A stretch of DNA of 64,000 nucleotides from UBA1275 sp038124025 (GTDB taxonomy: Bacteria; Bacteroidota; Rhodothermia; Balneolales; Balneolaceae). The position numbers and the translations under genes are program-made. The stretch spans positions 19,098 to 83,097 of the forward strand of contig JAYPBC010000007.1 in assembly GCA_038124025.1 (NCBI GenBank), read 5' to 3'. Shown here piece by piece: positions 52,669 through 62,498 of this stretch (within the stretch, counting starts at the first letter, position 1; each line of letters opens with the position of its first letter). The notes beneath the pieces are model-generated. The model saw only the letters and a program-made list of their open reading frames with translations. It was not told where the DNA came from and made no database searches.

Positions 52669-53637
52669 ATGCCAAAATCGAGTTTAGCTAGTCGTATGCT
52701 TTACTATTTTCTAAAACATACGGAAGCTACTTATAGTAAACCTATTGAACCTGTCAGAGAAAATATTTCACTTCATCCGTCCAAAAAACTTTACTCAACA
52801 TATAATATCGAATTAAATAAAGTCGATAATGGTAACTTTTGGTTGTGTGAGAAAAAATCTACCCAAAAAGATGATCCCATTGTCTTTTACTTCTATGGAA
52901 GTGGACTTATTAAAGGCCCTAGGAAAGCACACTGGAAGTTGGTCGAGCAATTGTTACAACGTGGCGTTCCTAAAATAGTGCTTATAGAAGCGCCACTCTA
53001 CCCTTCTCATACCATAACTTCTGTTTTAGATTGGTGTTTAAGCGCCACAACGAAATTAATAAATGACTCATTGGGCGCAAACTCACCATTGATGATACTG
53101 GGTGAAGGATCAGGTGCATGGCTAGCCTATCATTTGCTACAAAATCTTACTCATCAGCAACTCCCAGTTAATGAATTAATCCTACTCTGCCCCTGGCTGG
53201 ATAGTACCCTAAGTAATCCATGGATTGATAAAATCGAAGCCTTAGATCCTGTTAATAATCGCGCTGAGTGGATCCGTCTTGGAAAAATATGGCAACATCA
53301 AATTCCGACTTTGGAGGACCATGAAGCGGAATCGGATGGCCTTAAAGATTCACATACCCCACTAGCCCCCGTTTATTTAGACCTAAGAAAGATGCCTCCA
53401 ACACGGATATACACCGCTGAATACGATATTTTCAAAGCGGATGCAGAAAAACTACGCCAAAAAGCAGCTTCCCAGCCTGTCATTTTCAACTATTATGAGT
53501 ATAAAAATATGATTCATAGCTGGTACCATTATGATCTACCTGAATCCAACATTTTATTTGATCAATTAGCTGCACTTCTAACCAAACCCATGAGTGAATG
53601 GGAAAAGACAGCTGAATTAGACGGTAAATTTTGGTAA
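52669..53637 (+). CDS. Alpha/beta hydrolase, HSL/esterase-like
   Basis: Start placed at the ATG of MPKSSLASRM (52669); a TTG three codons up also exists. The 322-residue protein follows the HSL-type esterase plan. FYFYGSGLIKGP replaces the usual oxyanion HGG(G), LGEGSGAWLAYHLL is the nucleophile elbow (GxGSG with Ser), and ALLTKP ends the sequence. IYTAEYDIFKADAEKLR would carry the acid Asp, and MIHSWYHY the His. The HGG motif is altered, so activity is uncertain. The substrate is unknown. Confidence 0.7.
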   Translation: MPKSSLASRMLYYFLKHTEATYSKPIEPVRENISLHPSKKLYSTYNIELNKVDNGNFWLCEKKSTQKDDPIVFYFYGSGLIKGPRKAHWKLVEQLLQRGVPKIVLIEAPLYPSHTITSVLDWCLSATTKLINDSLGANSPLMILGEGSGAWLAYHLLQNLTHQQLPVNELILLCPWLDSTLSNPWIDKIEALDPVNNRAEWIRLGKIWQHQIPTLEDHEAESDGLKDSHTPLAPVYLDLRKMPPTRIYTAEYDIFKADAEKLRQKAASQPVIFNYYEYKNMIHSWYHYDLPESNILFDQLAALLTKPMSEWEKTAELDGKFW

Positions 53638-53642
53638 AGAGT

Positions 53643-53710
53643 GCTTTTCTAAATAAAAGCGCTTGCATCACTCCACTCGGGACTATATTATCCGAGCTGT
53701 ATAGAGTGAT
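53643..53710 (+). promoter_or_regulatory. Hairpin pair upstream of the GMC dehydrogenase gene
   Basis: After the hydrolase stop there is a GCTTTT / AAAAGC hairpin (53643-53660), then a nested structure: outer arms ATCACTC (53667-53673) and GAGTGAT (53704-53710), inner arms CTCGG (53676-53680) and CCGAG (53692-53696). It sits 22-90 bases before the GMC start. No T-run follows, so it looks like a structured leader or operator rather than a terminator. Confidence 0.5.
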
Positions 53711-53731
53711 CGATAAACCAATTTAGTCACA

Positions 53732-55426
53732 ATGAGTACAAATGAGTTTGATGCAATAGTTGTTGGAACAGGTATAAGCGGAGGGTGGGCTGCTAAAGAA
53801 TTAACAGAAAAAGGCCTAAAGACCTTAGTACTTGAACGTGGTCGCATGATTGAGCATGTGACCGATTATCATACTGCTCACCTAGATCCATGGGACATGG
53901 ACCATGGTGGGCGTCCTACAAAAGAAGATTTAAAACGGCAGTTTAAACAAAAGAGAACAGGATACACGACTGATCGAGCTCATAGTCATTTTTTTGTTGA
54001 TGATGTCGATCATCCATACAATGAAAAAAAGCGATTCGATTGGATGCGAGGATATCATGTAGGAGGACGATCTCTAATGTGGGGGCGTCAAACCTACCGA
54101 CTTAGTGATATCGATTTTGAGGCAAATGCAAAAGATGGCTACGGCGTAGACTGGCCTCTCAGATATGATGAAATTAAACCATGGTATGATTACGTAGAAA
54201 AGTATATAGGAGTTAGTGGGGAGAATTTGGGTTTAAAACAACTGCCCGATGGAATCTTCCTAAAACCAATGGAACTGAATTGTGTAGAAGAGGTTCTAAA
54301 GGAGCAATTACAGGAGAAATATTCGGATCGACTGCTCACCATAGGTCGTGCCGCCCATATCACCGAAGGTACCAAAGAAGGTTTGGGACGAGTTAGTTGC
54401 CAATACCGAAACCGCTGTATGCGTGGATGTCCTTATGGCGCTTACTTTAGTAGTAATTCCTCCACCCTTCCTGCCGCAGAAAAAACCGGTAACATGACCT
54501 TGATGCCAAATTCTATTGTTCATGAGGTTATGTTTGATGAAACTACTCAGCGAGCCACCGGGGTACGGGTAATTGATACTGAGACCTTAGAGCATCATGA
54601 ATATAGAGCACGGATAATATTTTTGTGCGCGTCCGCAATTGCATCAACTAGTATACTAATGCAATCTACTTCTTCTCGTTTTCCTGACGGTATGGGTAAT
54701 GACTCTGGTGAATTAGGCCACAATATTATGGATCACCACTTAGGGGTAGGTGCCTCCGCAACTACAGAATCATTTAGAGATAAATATTATGTGGGACGCC
54801 GTCCAAATGGATTTTATATTCCTCGCTTCAGAAACCTAGATGAGGGAACTAAGGTTAAAGATTTTATTCGAGGGTATGGATACCAAGGGGGTGGCTCAAG
54901 AAGTAACTGGTCGGAAAATATTGGAGAATATCAATATGGACAAGCGTTTAATGAAGCCCTTCTAGAGCCTGGAGGATGGTCGATAGGAATGGGTGGATTC
55001 GGAGAGTTTCTACCCTATCATGATAATAAAATGACTTTGGACTATGAAAAACTGGACAAATGGGGACTTCCTACGGTAACCTTTGATGCTGGGTTTAAAG
55101 AAAATGAGCTTAACATGCGTAAAGATATGATGAATCAAGCTGCTGAAATGCTTGATAAAGCTGGTTTTGAGAATATCTCTACCTTTGATGACCCAGGAGG
55201 AGTAGGTCTAGGTATTCATGAAATGGGCACAGCTAGAATGGGCAAAGATCCAAAGACCAGCGTTTTAAATAAATACAATCAAATTCACTCCGTGCCCAAT
55301 GTATTTGTAACTGATGGCTCATTCATGACTTCCTCTGGCTGCCAGAATCCATCATTAACCTATATGGCCTTCAGTGCAAGGGCCGTGTCGCATGCTGTTG
55401 AAGAGCTAAAGAAAATGAATTTATAG
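53732..55426 (+). CDS. GMC family FAD dehydrogenase, large subunit
   Basis: A 564-residue GMC oxidoreductase. The FAD-binding loop GTGISGGWAAKELTEKGLK opens the protein; GYHVGGRSLMWGRQTYR and RNRCMRGCPYGAYFSS (a cysteine-rich segment frequent in dehydrogenases with a small subunit) follow. Near the C-terminus are HEMGTARMG and SGCQNPSLTYMAFSARA, the GMC_oxred_C signature. No signal peptide is present: export is likely through the partner encoded next, which has a Tat signal. Such dehydrogenases oxidise sugars, polyols or gluconate at the periplasmic side. The substrate is not assigned. Confidence 0.92.
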   Translation: MSTNEFDAIVVGTGISGGWAAKELTEKGLKTLVLERGRMIEHVTDYHTAHLDPWDMDHGGRPTKEDLKRQFKQKRTGYTTDRAHSHFFVDDVDHPYNEKKRFDWMRGYHVGGRSLMWGRQTYRLSDIDFEANAKDGYGVDWPLRYDEIKPWYDYVEKYIGVSGENLGLKQLPDGIFLKPMELNCVEEVLKEQLQEKYSDRLLTIGRAAHITEGTKEGLGRVSCQYRNRCMRGCPYGAYFSSNSSTLPAAEKTGNMTLMPNSIVHEVMFDETTQRATGVRVIDTETLEHHEYRARIIFLCASAIASTSILMQSTSSRFPDGMGNDSGELGHNIMDHHLGVGASATTESFRDKYYVGRRPNGFYIPRFRNLDEGTKVKDFIRGYGYQGGGSRSNWSENIGEYQYGQAFNEALLEPGGWSIGMGGFGEFLPYHDNKMTLDYEKLDKWGLPTVTFDAGFKENELNMRKDMMNQAAEMLDKAGFENISTFDDPGGVGLGIHEMGTARMGKDPKTSVLNKYNQIHSVPNVFVTDGSFMTSSGCQNPSLTYMAFSARAVSHAVEELKKMNL

Positions 55427-55436
55427 GAGTTTTATA

Positions 55437-56036
55437 ATGAATAGACGAGAAGCCTTACAAAAATTAGGATTAAGCTTTGGAATTGTAATTGCCAGCCCAG
55501 TATTGTTCCATGCCTCTTGTGCAAAAAAATCTAGCACCCATTTTTTTAATGAAATCGAATTACAACTACTTACCGATACTTCGGATGTAATCATTCCTGG
55601 AACCAGTGAGTTACCCAAAGCATCTGATGTTGGGGTTGCAGAGTATATGGACCATTATATAGCAGATATCGTCGAAGAAGATGAACAAAAAAATTTAAAG
55701 TCATTCATGCAACAATACGTAAGGGCAATTAATCCAGAAAAACCCATCGAATATTGGGTAGAACAAAGTTTTTCGTCGGATTGGGAAATTAAAGAATCCT
55801 GGAAAGAAGAAATCAATAACTATGAAAAACTACTCGCTAATGGTTCAGTGGCTTCCATTTCTGATGAAGTAGCGGTATTTGCACTCCTCACAAATTTAAA
55901 ATCTCTTATGATACGAGCTTATCGTGGGAGTGAATTGGTTGGCGAACAGTATCTTGCCTATGATCCTATTCCAGGACGTCAGGTTGGATGCATTGATCTA
56001 GAAGAAGCTACAGGCGGTAGGATTTGGTCATTATAA
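55437..56036 (+). CDS. Gluconate 2-dehydrogenase subunit 3 family protein
   Basis: A 199-residue small subunit with a twin-arginine signal (NRREALQKLGLSFG) and a lipobox-like SC at about residue 28. The remainder fits the gluconate 2-dehydrogenase subunit 3 family (LLTDTSDVIIPGTSELPKAS, then a C-terminal domain ending with RIWSL). It carries the folded GMC subunit across the membrane by the Tat path. It starts 10 bases after the GMC stop with a GGAG ribosome-binding site overlapping that stop codon. The cytochrome c third subunit of classical systems is not next to it. Confidence 0.87.
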   Translation: MNRREALQKLGLSFGIVIASPVLFHASCAKKSSTHFFNEIELQLLTDTSDVIIPGTSELPKASDVGVAEYMDHYIADIVEEDEQKNLKSFMQQYVRAINPEKPIEYWVEQSFSSDWEIKESWKEEINNYEKLLANGSVASISDEVAVFALLTNLKSLMIRAYRGSELVGEQYLAYDPIPGRQVGCIDLEEATGGRIWSL

Positions 56037-56108
56037 CAAAAAAGAAAGGTTAGATTTTTTCTTTGTTCTTGTATATAATTGGGGTACTTAATTCAAGTCC
56101 CTGTAATC

Positions 56109-59100
56109 ATGACTAAATATTCTTTTCCTCTCCTTTTTTCCTTTTTCTTGGCCCTATTGTTAAACACCCATTCAAAGGCCCAAATAGTATATCCTGACAA
56201 AGCTATTTTTGATATTGATGACCTCTCAACTTTGATTGATTTTGAGTCATATAATGCTATATATCCTGATTATGATTTTGGTCCAGATGCCGCTATTCAG
56301 TTTAAAGTGGAGTCAGATAGCATTGTAGCTTTTTTTGGCCACAGTGATATTTCAGTAAAAATAAAAGCTGCTAGCTTTGAAGATTTTAAAGATCCTAGCA
56401 AAGTTAACATTGAGGTTGACAAAGGTGATGAAGGCCTTCATTATAAAGGTACAAAAAATGTCGATCCCGGATACCATGATTATTTAGTTTGGCCACATAC
56501 GCAAAGCTTTGAAGGAAATGATGGTCATCTCTATGCCATAGGATATGTAGAATTTACTGGATGGTCTATATGGGGTTATAATACAACTGAATGCCCATCT
56601 GAAAATTATAATGCAATAGCTTTTGAATGCTGGATGAGTTCTGCCATACTTGTTAAATCGACTGATGGTGGACTAACATGGGACAAGGCTGGTGATCATC
56701 CAAGCGAATATGTTGTTGCAACATCTCCTTACAAATATAGAGAACAAAATAATAGTGAGAGACATGGTGCATTCCCCCCTAATACAGAAATAGGTAGTGA
56801 TATGTATGGATTAAAGAAAGTTGGTAATTATTTTTACATACATGTTGAGTTTTGGGGAGAAGGCTTTAAAATTGGGTCTATAGCCCGTACTAGTGATATT
56901 ACAGATGCTAGTAGCTGGAGATATTATGATGGTGAGGACTTCACAATACCAAATGTTAACCCTTATTTCGATAATGTAACTGATCCAGCTAGCCATCTCC
57001 CCCCTCCCATAGACAACTATTATCCTCTGAATTTCAATCCCAATAATGAGGCAGTTGAAGGGCTTGTATATAGTACTTACTTTGAAAAGTATATAACAAT
57101 TAGACTTAGAAGTTATAGCTTTGCTCCAGAAGTTAAACCTGGAATCTATTACTATCTATCGGATGATGGTTTTAATTGGAGCGGTAATGCTCGCTTATTA
57201 CCTTTTAAAGGTAATTTTACAAAATTTAATTATCCTGGGGATAGCGAACCTTACTGGGGTATTTGGTACCCATCAATTATAGATCAAGTAACACCTGGAA
57301 GTTACAGTGGAACCATTGGGAAAGATGCATATTTAGTTTATGTAAATCCTTTAGTTAACAATGCATGGAGTCCAACTACAAATCATATTAGAGATATAAA
57401 TTATATTCCAGTTAGTTTTGATACACATAGTGTTTCGTCATTTGAGATAACTCATACAAATCTTAATATTCCTGAGGATCCAAACCCAGGTGATGGGTAT
57501 TGTAATAATGGCTATGGCAGGTGTTCTCTTATTACTGCTATCACTGAATCTGAAAGTAGGCCATGGTGGGTGGATCCATCTGTTCCATTAACAATTACAA
57601 TTGGAGACTCAGCTCCAGATACGTTGACTGAAGACTATTTGGCAAGAATAAAAAAGCGAACAATAATCGATGGCACAGCACACCAAGATTTCTCTGCAAA
57701 CTCATTAGATATTGAAAATGGTTGGAACGGAACATATGGGGTTCATATCAAGCCAGGTTTTGTTTTTGAAAGCGGAGAAGGACATGAATTAAAAGGAATT
57801 GATGTCCAAAGTGTAGATGTAGGTGGAGGTGAAGATGGATCTCAAACATCATCAGTCTCTATTACTCAATCAAAAATAAATAGCCTAACACTTAACAATG
57901 CACACACTAGTGGTGTACAAGTTGGTGGCTTTGCGGCTGATTCTGCAAATATTATCGGAGAAGTTATATTCAAAGGTACTGGTAATGTAGTAAGGGGTAA
58001 TCATATTGGTCATGATGGTAATTCTTTAATGACTAAATATGGTGTGAATATGGGATACACCAATACTTTAGAATCTAACGTAATAGTGGGTAAGGATAAT
58101 GGAATACTCATTAATGTTACTAGTGATGACAATAAAATTATTAACAACCATATTGGTTATTTACCATGGTCAAATTCTTCTTTAGCTAATCAAGGTGCCG
58201 GCATAAAACTTACAAGTGCCTCAAATAATCATATTGAAGGAAACACGATAAAATTCACAAATAGTGATCAAGGTGAAGCAGCGCTCTTTCTAAATGGTGC
58301 GGACAATAATAAAATCTATTCAAATGTAATTTCAGATAACTCCGGAATAGGAATACACGTATCAGGGATTAGTAAAGGCAATTCTGTGGGTGATTCAGAT
58401 AAAGGTAATACCATCAGTAGTAATGGCTATGGAGTGAGTTTTTTAGTTAATACAGAGACTGGTAATCCTGTCATTGGTAATACAATATTTGATAATCCTA
58501 ATGGTTCAATCGGACAATATTCTAACATACAAAAATTAGCATCACCTACTCTATTTTCAGCCTATGTCAATAGTACTAATGATAGCCTAATAATTAATCA
58601 TTCAGGTATTTCCGAAACATCTTCAGAAAATTTCTTAATAGATATATTTTCTAATTCAAGCTCCCCTTCTCTTCCACAAGGCGAGAATATTATAAAATCA
58701 AAAATGACTATAACTTCGGATGAACTCTCTAAAAAAACACTAGCAATCCCCTACACCGGTTCTTCAAATGTATTCATTTCGACTACTTTTACTGATGATA
58801 GACTGGTCACCTCTGAATTTTCAAATGTAGTTCAACTACTCCCCGAATCCTCTTCACCTAGTGCTTCATATAGTTTTTCATCATTAAGTGCCGATCATAC
58901 GAGCAATTGGTACAGCGAGCATACGTTACAAATAACAAATAATGGTTCTACTGATCTAGTGTTACAATTAGAGGAAGACTTAGGTTGGGTTAACTTAGAT
59001 CTTAATTTAGATCCTGACGGTAAATATGTTTCATTTACTGTTGCTAGTGGTGAAACTAAAAATCTTACAATTTATTTTGATTCTAGGGATCTGTCCGATG

Positions 59101-61511
59101 AAATACGTTCACATACTGGAAGTATAACCATTAACAGTAATGAAATTAGACCAACTCTTCGAAGTCTACCTGTTGAAATTACGTTCGATAAAGGTGAAAC
59201 TGATTGGTTAACTTTGTCAGAAGATTCAGTAAGTCTTTTTTATAAGATACCTAATCAAGATTCCACGATAACTAAAACACTCTCACTAACAAACAATAAT
59301 AATGATGCAGTAAACTGGAGAATGTCAAAAAATCAAGGCTGGATTATGGGATTATCTCCTAAATCAGGTACAGTCCAATCAGGTACTTCAACCGATGTAA
59401 CTATTACCTTTGTATTGAAAGCTAATGATCCAGAAGGTAGTAAAAGAGCTACTTTAGTCTTATTTGCTGGTACAGTTCCTGAAAATGAAACTGCTACGGA
59501 AATACCATTTGTAGTAAATATGGTACCAAAAAATGTAAATGATGTTGTAGTCAGTCCAGATTCAATCGAAGTAACAACAAGACAACCTTTTACAAATATT
59601 GAAATTACAAAAAATATAAGTATTTCAAATTTTGGAGATCCAAATCTACAATGGAGAATCAATGATAACCAGCCATGGATAGCACCTGAAAGTGAAAGTG
59701 GAACAATATCTTCTGGCACGCAAGTTATACCTATTGTTCTTCATATTAACAGTACTGATCCAATTGGACCAAAAACTGGACTATTAACTGTTTACACTGG
59801 ATATGAAGGTGGCCAAGAAACCTCATATGAAGTGCCTATAACTGTACAAATTACTGCAAATAAACCCATTATTAGCTTTAATGTTGATACACTAAAAGCA
59901 ACGTTTCAAAGGCCAACAGAAAACTCGACTGGTACTGCTAGCTTTGTTTTATACAATCAAAGTAGTGACTCAATCAATTGGCTTGCATTTAAAAACCAAG
60001 GCTGGATTACAGGCCTGGAACCAGCTGGGGGTAAAATTAAAGATTCTGTCGAAGTTACTGTTAGTTTCAGATTACGACCTAATGATCCCATTGGGTTTAA
60101 AAATGCAATTGTAACTACAGCAGCCTTTTTTGATGATTCAGAAGAACAGACTCAAGCTGAACTACCTGTTCGTTTAACAATTACCGATGGAGGTACAAAT
60201 CCCTTACCAAATATTGAGTTCATACCAGCTGAATTATACGTTTCAGACACGTTGAACATAAATGAAAATTTTGAAGAATTTGTATCTCTCTCCTTCAATA
60301 ATTTAGGGTCTCCAGGTGTCAATTTTCAGTACGTTCAAACATTAAGTTCTTTTGCAATATCGAGCCCTTTTAATGGCAAGTTTAATACTACTCAGGATAT
60401 AAGCTTGAAACTTAATTTTTCTGAAGTTCAAGAAAATATTTATATGGATACCGTTATCACATATAGATTCTTTTATCCCCAAGAAGAGGTAGTTACAAAG
60501 GAAATACCTCTTACTATTGATATTGTAGTTACTGATGGTGCTTCCAAAAATATTCTAGTAGATGTAAAACCTGATAGCATTATGCGTAATGTTCCGGTTG
60601 ATCCTGGACAAACTCTCATAATCAAAGAATCTATTTCACTTATAAATCAGGGTGAGGCCGCCATTAATTATGGAGTATTACTTCCTGAACAAGTTCAAAG
60701 TAAGACTGCACTGAATGGAACACTTACAGATAGTTTAAATATACCATTCGAAATGGTAATTGAGAATATCGTTGAATCATTCAGTGTTGAGGAAGAGATT
60801 ATCACTCGTTTCTGGTACGATGATGATAAAGATTCAATAATTACTATCCCATTAGAAATAAATGTTATTTATGAACCAAATGACCCAATTATTAATGTAA
60901 TTGTTGAACCAAATACATTTAATCTACAGCAAACAATAAACTTAAATGACACACTTTTTGTTAAAGAAGAATTACTCATTTACAATCTCAGTGATTCAGA
61001 GATAAATTGGGAAGTTAATGTTCCATTTGATCAAAGTAATACAGGTAAATTAACTGGAACGCTAATTGATAGCTTAAATATTCCAATCGAGTTTTCTATT
61101 ACTGATATCACTACCTCCTTCGTTTTTGAGGATAAGATTGAAACCAGATTTTGGTACTCTGAGAATAATGACACTACTATTGTTATCCCTCTCTCAATAA
61201 ACATAGACGTAGTAAACGTATCTATTGATGCTGATAGTGATTTACCAAATGAAATAACTCTTTATCAAAATTATCCAAACCCCTTTAATCCAAGTACTCA
61301 AATAAGTTTTGCATTACCAAAAAGTGAACATGTTCAGCTTAGCGTGTTCAATGTTTCTGGTCAGATGATTGTTGAGTTAATTAATGACCAAATGCCAGCA
61401 GGAATTCACCAAGTTACTTTTGATGCACAAGGGCTTTCGAGCGGAACCTACATCTATCAGCTCAAAACTTCAAACGGAGTTCTAAACAAAAAACTTTTAC
61501 TCATAAAATAG
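56109..61511 (+). CDS. Giant T9SS-secreted beta-helix and BACON-like repeat protein
   Basis: An 1800-residue secreted protein; start at 56109 gives signal peptide MTKYSFPLLFSFFLALLLNT ending SKAQ. Residues about 20-450 look like a beta-propeller or sialidase-type region with Asp-box STDGGLTW. Residues about 470-830 form a right-handed parallel beta-helix (repeated NNHIEGNTIKF, NKIYSNVISDNSGIGI). Residues about 940-1700 comprise about seven BACON-like beta-sandwich modules, recognised by I/L-S-L-x-N, a Trp near the middle (VNWRM, LQWRI, INWLA, INWEV) and DPxG. The C-terminus (from about 1715) is the type A T9SS sorting domain with NYPNPFNPST and GxYxYQLKT. It probably binds surface or particulate polysaccharide. 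No enzyme signature was assigned. Confidence 0.88.
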   Translation: MTKYSFPLLFSFFLALLLNTHSKAQIVYPDKAIFDIDDLSTLIDFESYNAIYPDYDFGPDAAIQFKVESDSIVAFFGHSDISVKIKAASFEDFKDPSKVNIEVDKGDEGLHYKGTKNVDPGYHDYLVWPHTQSFEGNDGHLYAIGYVEFTGWSIWGYNTTECPSENYNAIAFECWMSSAILVKSTDGGLTWDKAGDHPSEYVVATSPYKYREQNNSERHGAFPPNTEIGSDMYGLKKVGNYFYIHVEFWGEGFKIGSIARTSDITDASSWRYYDGEDFTIPNVNPYFDNVTDPASHLPPPIDNYYPLNFNPNNEAVEGLVYSTYFEKYITIRLRSYSFAPEVKPGIYYYLSDDGFNWSGNARLLPFKGNFTKFNYPGDSEPYWGIWYPSIIDQVTPGSYSGTIGKDAYLVYVNPLVNNAWSPTTNHIRDINYIPVSFDTHSVSSFEITHTNLNIPEDPNPGDGYCNNGYGRCSLITAITESESRPWWVDPSVPLTITIGDSAPDTLTEDYLARIKKRTIIDGTAHQDFSANSLDIENGWNGTYGVHIKPGFVFESGEGHELKGIDVQSVDVGGGEDGSQTSSVSITQSKINSLTLNNAHTSGVQVGGFAADSANIIGEVIFKGTGNVVRGNHIGHDGNSLMTKYGVNMGYTNTLESNVIVGKDNGILINVTSDDNKIINNHIGYLPWSNSSLANQGAGIKLTSASNNHIEGNTIKFTNSDQGEAALFLNGADNNKIYSNVISDNSGIGIHVSGISKGNSVGDSDKGNTISSNGYGVSFLVNTETGNPVIGNTIFDNPNGSIGQYSNIQKLASPTLFSAYVNSTNDSLIINHSGISETSSENFLIDIFSNSSSPSLPQGENIIKSKMTITSDELSKKTLAIPYTGSSNVFISTTFTDDRLVTSEFSNVVQLLPESSSPSASYSFSSLSADHTSNWYSEHTLQITNNGSTDLVLQLEEDLGWVNLDLNLDPDGKYVSFTVASGETKNLTIYFDSRDLSDEIRSHTGSITINSNEIRPTLRSLPVEITFDKGETDWLTLSEDSVSLFYKIPNQDSTITKTLSLTNNNNDAVNWRMSKNQGWIMGLSPKSGTVQSGTSTDVTITFVLKANDPEGSKRATLVLFAGTVPENETATEIPFVVNMVPKNVNDVVVSPDSIEVTTRQPFTNIEITKNISISNFGDPNLQWRINDNQPWIAPESESGTISSGTQVIPIVLHINSTDPIGPKTGLLTVYTGYEGGQETSYEVPITVQITANKPIISFNVDTLKATFQRPTENSTGTASFVLYNQSSDSINWLAFKNQGWITGLEPAGGKIKDSVEVTVSFRLRPNDPIGFKNAIVTTAAFFDDSEEQTQAELPVRLTITDGGTNPLPNIEFIPAELYVSDTLNINENFEEFVSLSFNNLGSPGVNFQYVQTLSSFAISSPFNGKFNTTQDISLKLNFSEVQENIYMDTVITYRFFYPQEEVVTKEIPLTIDIVVTDGASKNILVDVKPDSIMRNVPVDPGQTLIIKESISLINQGEAAINYGVLLPEQVQSKTALNGTLTDSLNIPFEMVIENIVESFSVEEEIITRFWYDDDKDSIITIPLEINVIYEPNDPIINVIVEPNTFNLQQTINLNDTLFVKEELLIYNLSDSEINWEVNVPFDQSNTGKLTGTLIDSLNIPIEFSITDITTSFVFEDKIETRFWYSENNDTTIVIPLSINIDVVNVSIDADSDLPNEITLYQNYPNPFNPSTQISFALPKSEHVQLSVFNVSGQMIVELINDQMPAGIHQVTFDAQGLSSGTYIYQLKTSNGVLNKKLLLIK

Positions 61512-61519
61512 ATGGCGTT

Positions 61520-62386
61520 TTACTCCTCCATATGAGTATGATACGCCACTAATTCTTGGATAGGATGTTGTAATACCTTTACTAAATCCCATCCATCCCT
61601 CGCAAGGATACGACTTATTTGCTCTTTGTGATAGTAGGCTACAGAACCTACCATACCTACTTTTCTTCGGGTTGATGACGAAAAATACCCCAATTGAAAT
61701 CTCATAAACTCCTCAATCCCACGCTCTACTAAATCTAGGATGTAATCATCCTCACGGAATGTCGCTATTATCTGTGCAAAAGATGCGATGTAAGCATTAC
61801 CGTGTTTCTGTCGATACAACCGGTCAAGTGTTATGTTAATATCCATCTGGAAATGCTGATTCAAATAATCTTCAATTTGTGGCGGTAAGCTTTTGAAATA
61901 ATAATCGCGGACGATCCATTTTCCAAAAAAACCAGCACTTCCCTCATCTCCCAAACTGAATCCAAGTGAGGGTACGTTATCAGTAAAATCAATCCCATCA
62001 TACATGCCACAATTCGATCCCGTACCCATAATGCACGCTATCCCTGGTTCATGGCCAAACAGCGCTCGCGCCGCTGCTAATAAATCAGTTTCGATCTGAA
62101 CTGGTACATCTAAAAAAACCTGGTCAAATGCCTCTTTTAAAAGCTTTTTTGTTTCAGGATTCCCATACCCTGATCCATAAAAAAAGACAGCGGCTATCTT
62201 TTCATGAGTTAATCCAGCCTGTCCGTCCAAAAATATCGCAACCTCCCGTAATATCGATATCAATTCACTCTGTTGTACGAAATAAGGATTCATTCCCAAT
62301 GTTTGAGTAGTACAAATAACCTTAGCTTCTTGTATGAGATACCATGATGTTTTCGTGGATCCGCTTTCTGCTATTAATTGAATCAT
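61520..62386 (-). CDS. BadF/BadG-type N-acetylglucosamine kinase-like protein
   Basis: A 288-residue ASKHA-fold kinase. The phosphate-1 motif is MIQLIAESGSTKTSWYLI at the start. ACIMGTGSNCGMYDG is the second phosphate loop and SLGFSLGDEGSAGFFGKW the sugar-binding block of N-acetylglucosamine kinases (BadF/BadG/BcrA/BcrD family). It should phosphorylate GlcNAc or a related amino sugar, so it could recycle sugars released by the GH3 enzyme 11 kb away. It ends nine bases from the stop of the T9SS protein, convergently. Confidence 0.85.
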   Translation of the reverse strand: MIQLIAESGSTKTSWYLIQEAKVICTTQTLGMNPYFVQQSELISILREVAIFLDGQAGLTHEKIAAVFFYGSGYGNPETKKLLKEAFDQVFLDVPVQIETDLLAAARALFGHEPGIACIMGTGSNCGMYDGIDFTDNVPSLGFSLGDEGSAGFFGKWIVRDYYFKSLPPQIEDYLNQHFQMDINITLDRLYRQKHGNAYIASFAQIIATFREDDYILDLVERGIEEFMRFQLGYFSSSTRRKVGMVGSVAYYHKEQISRILARDGWDLVKVLQHPIQELVAYHTHMEE

Positions 62387-62498
62387 AGAGTAAATTGAAC
62401 GATTATTCGTTAGCTAGAATTTAAAAAGGTCAGATAATACATACTTTATTAATTACCGCTTTTTACCTAATAAGCAAAGATATTTATATCATACTCAT

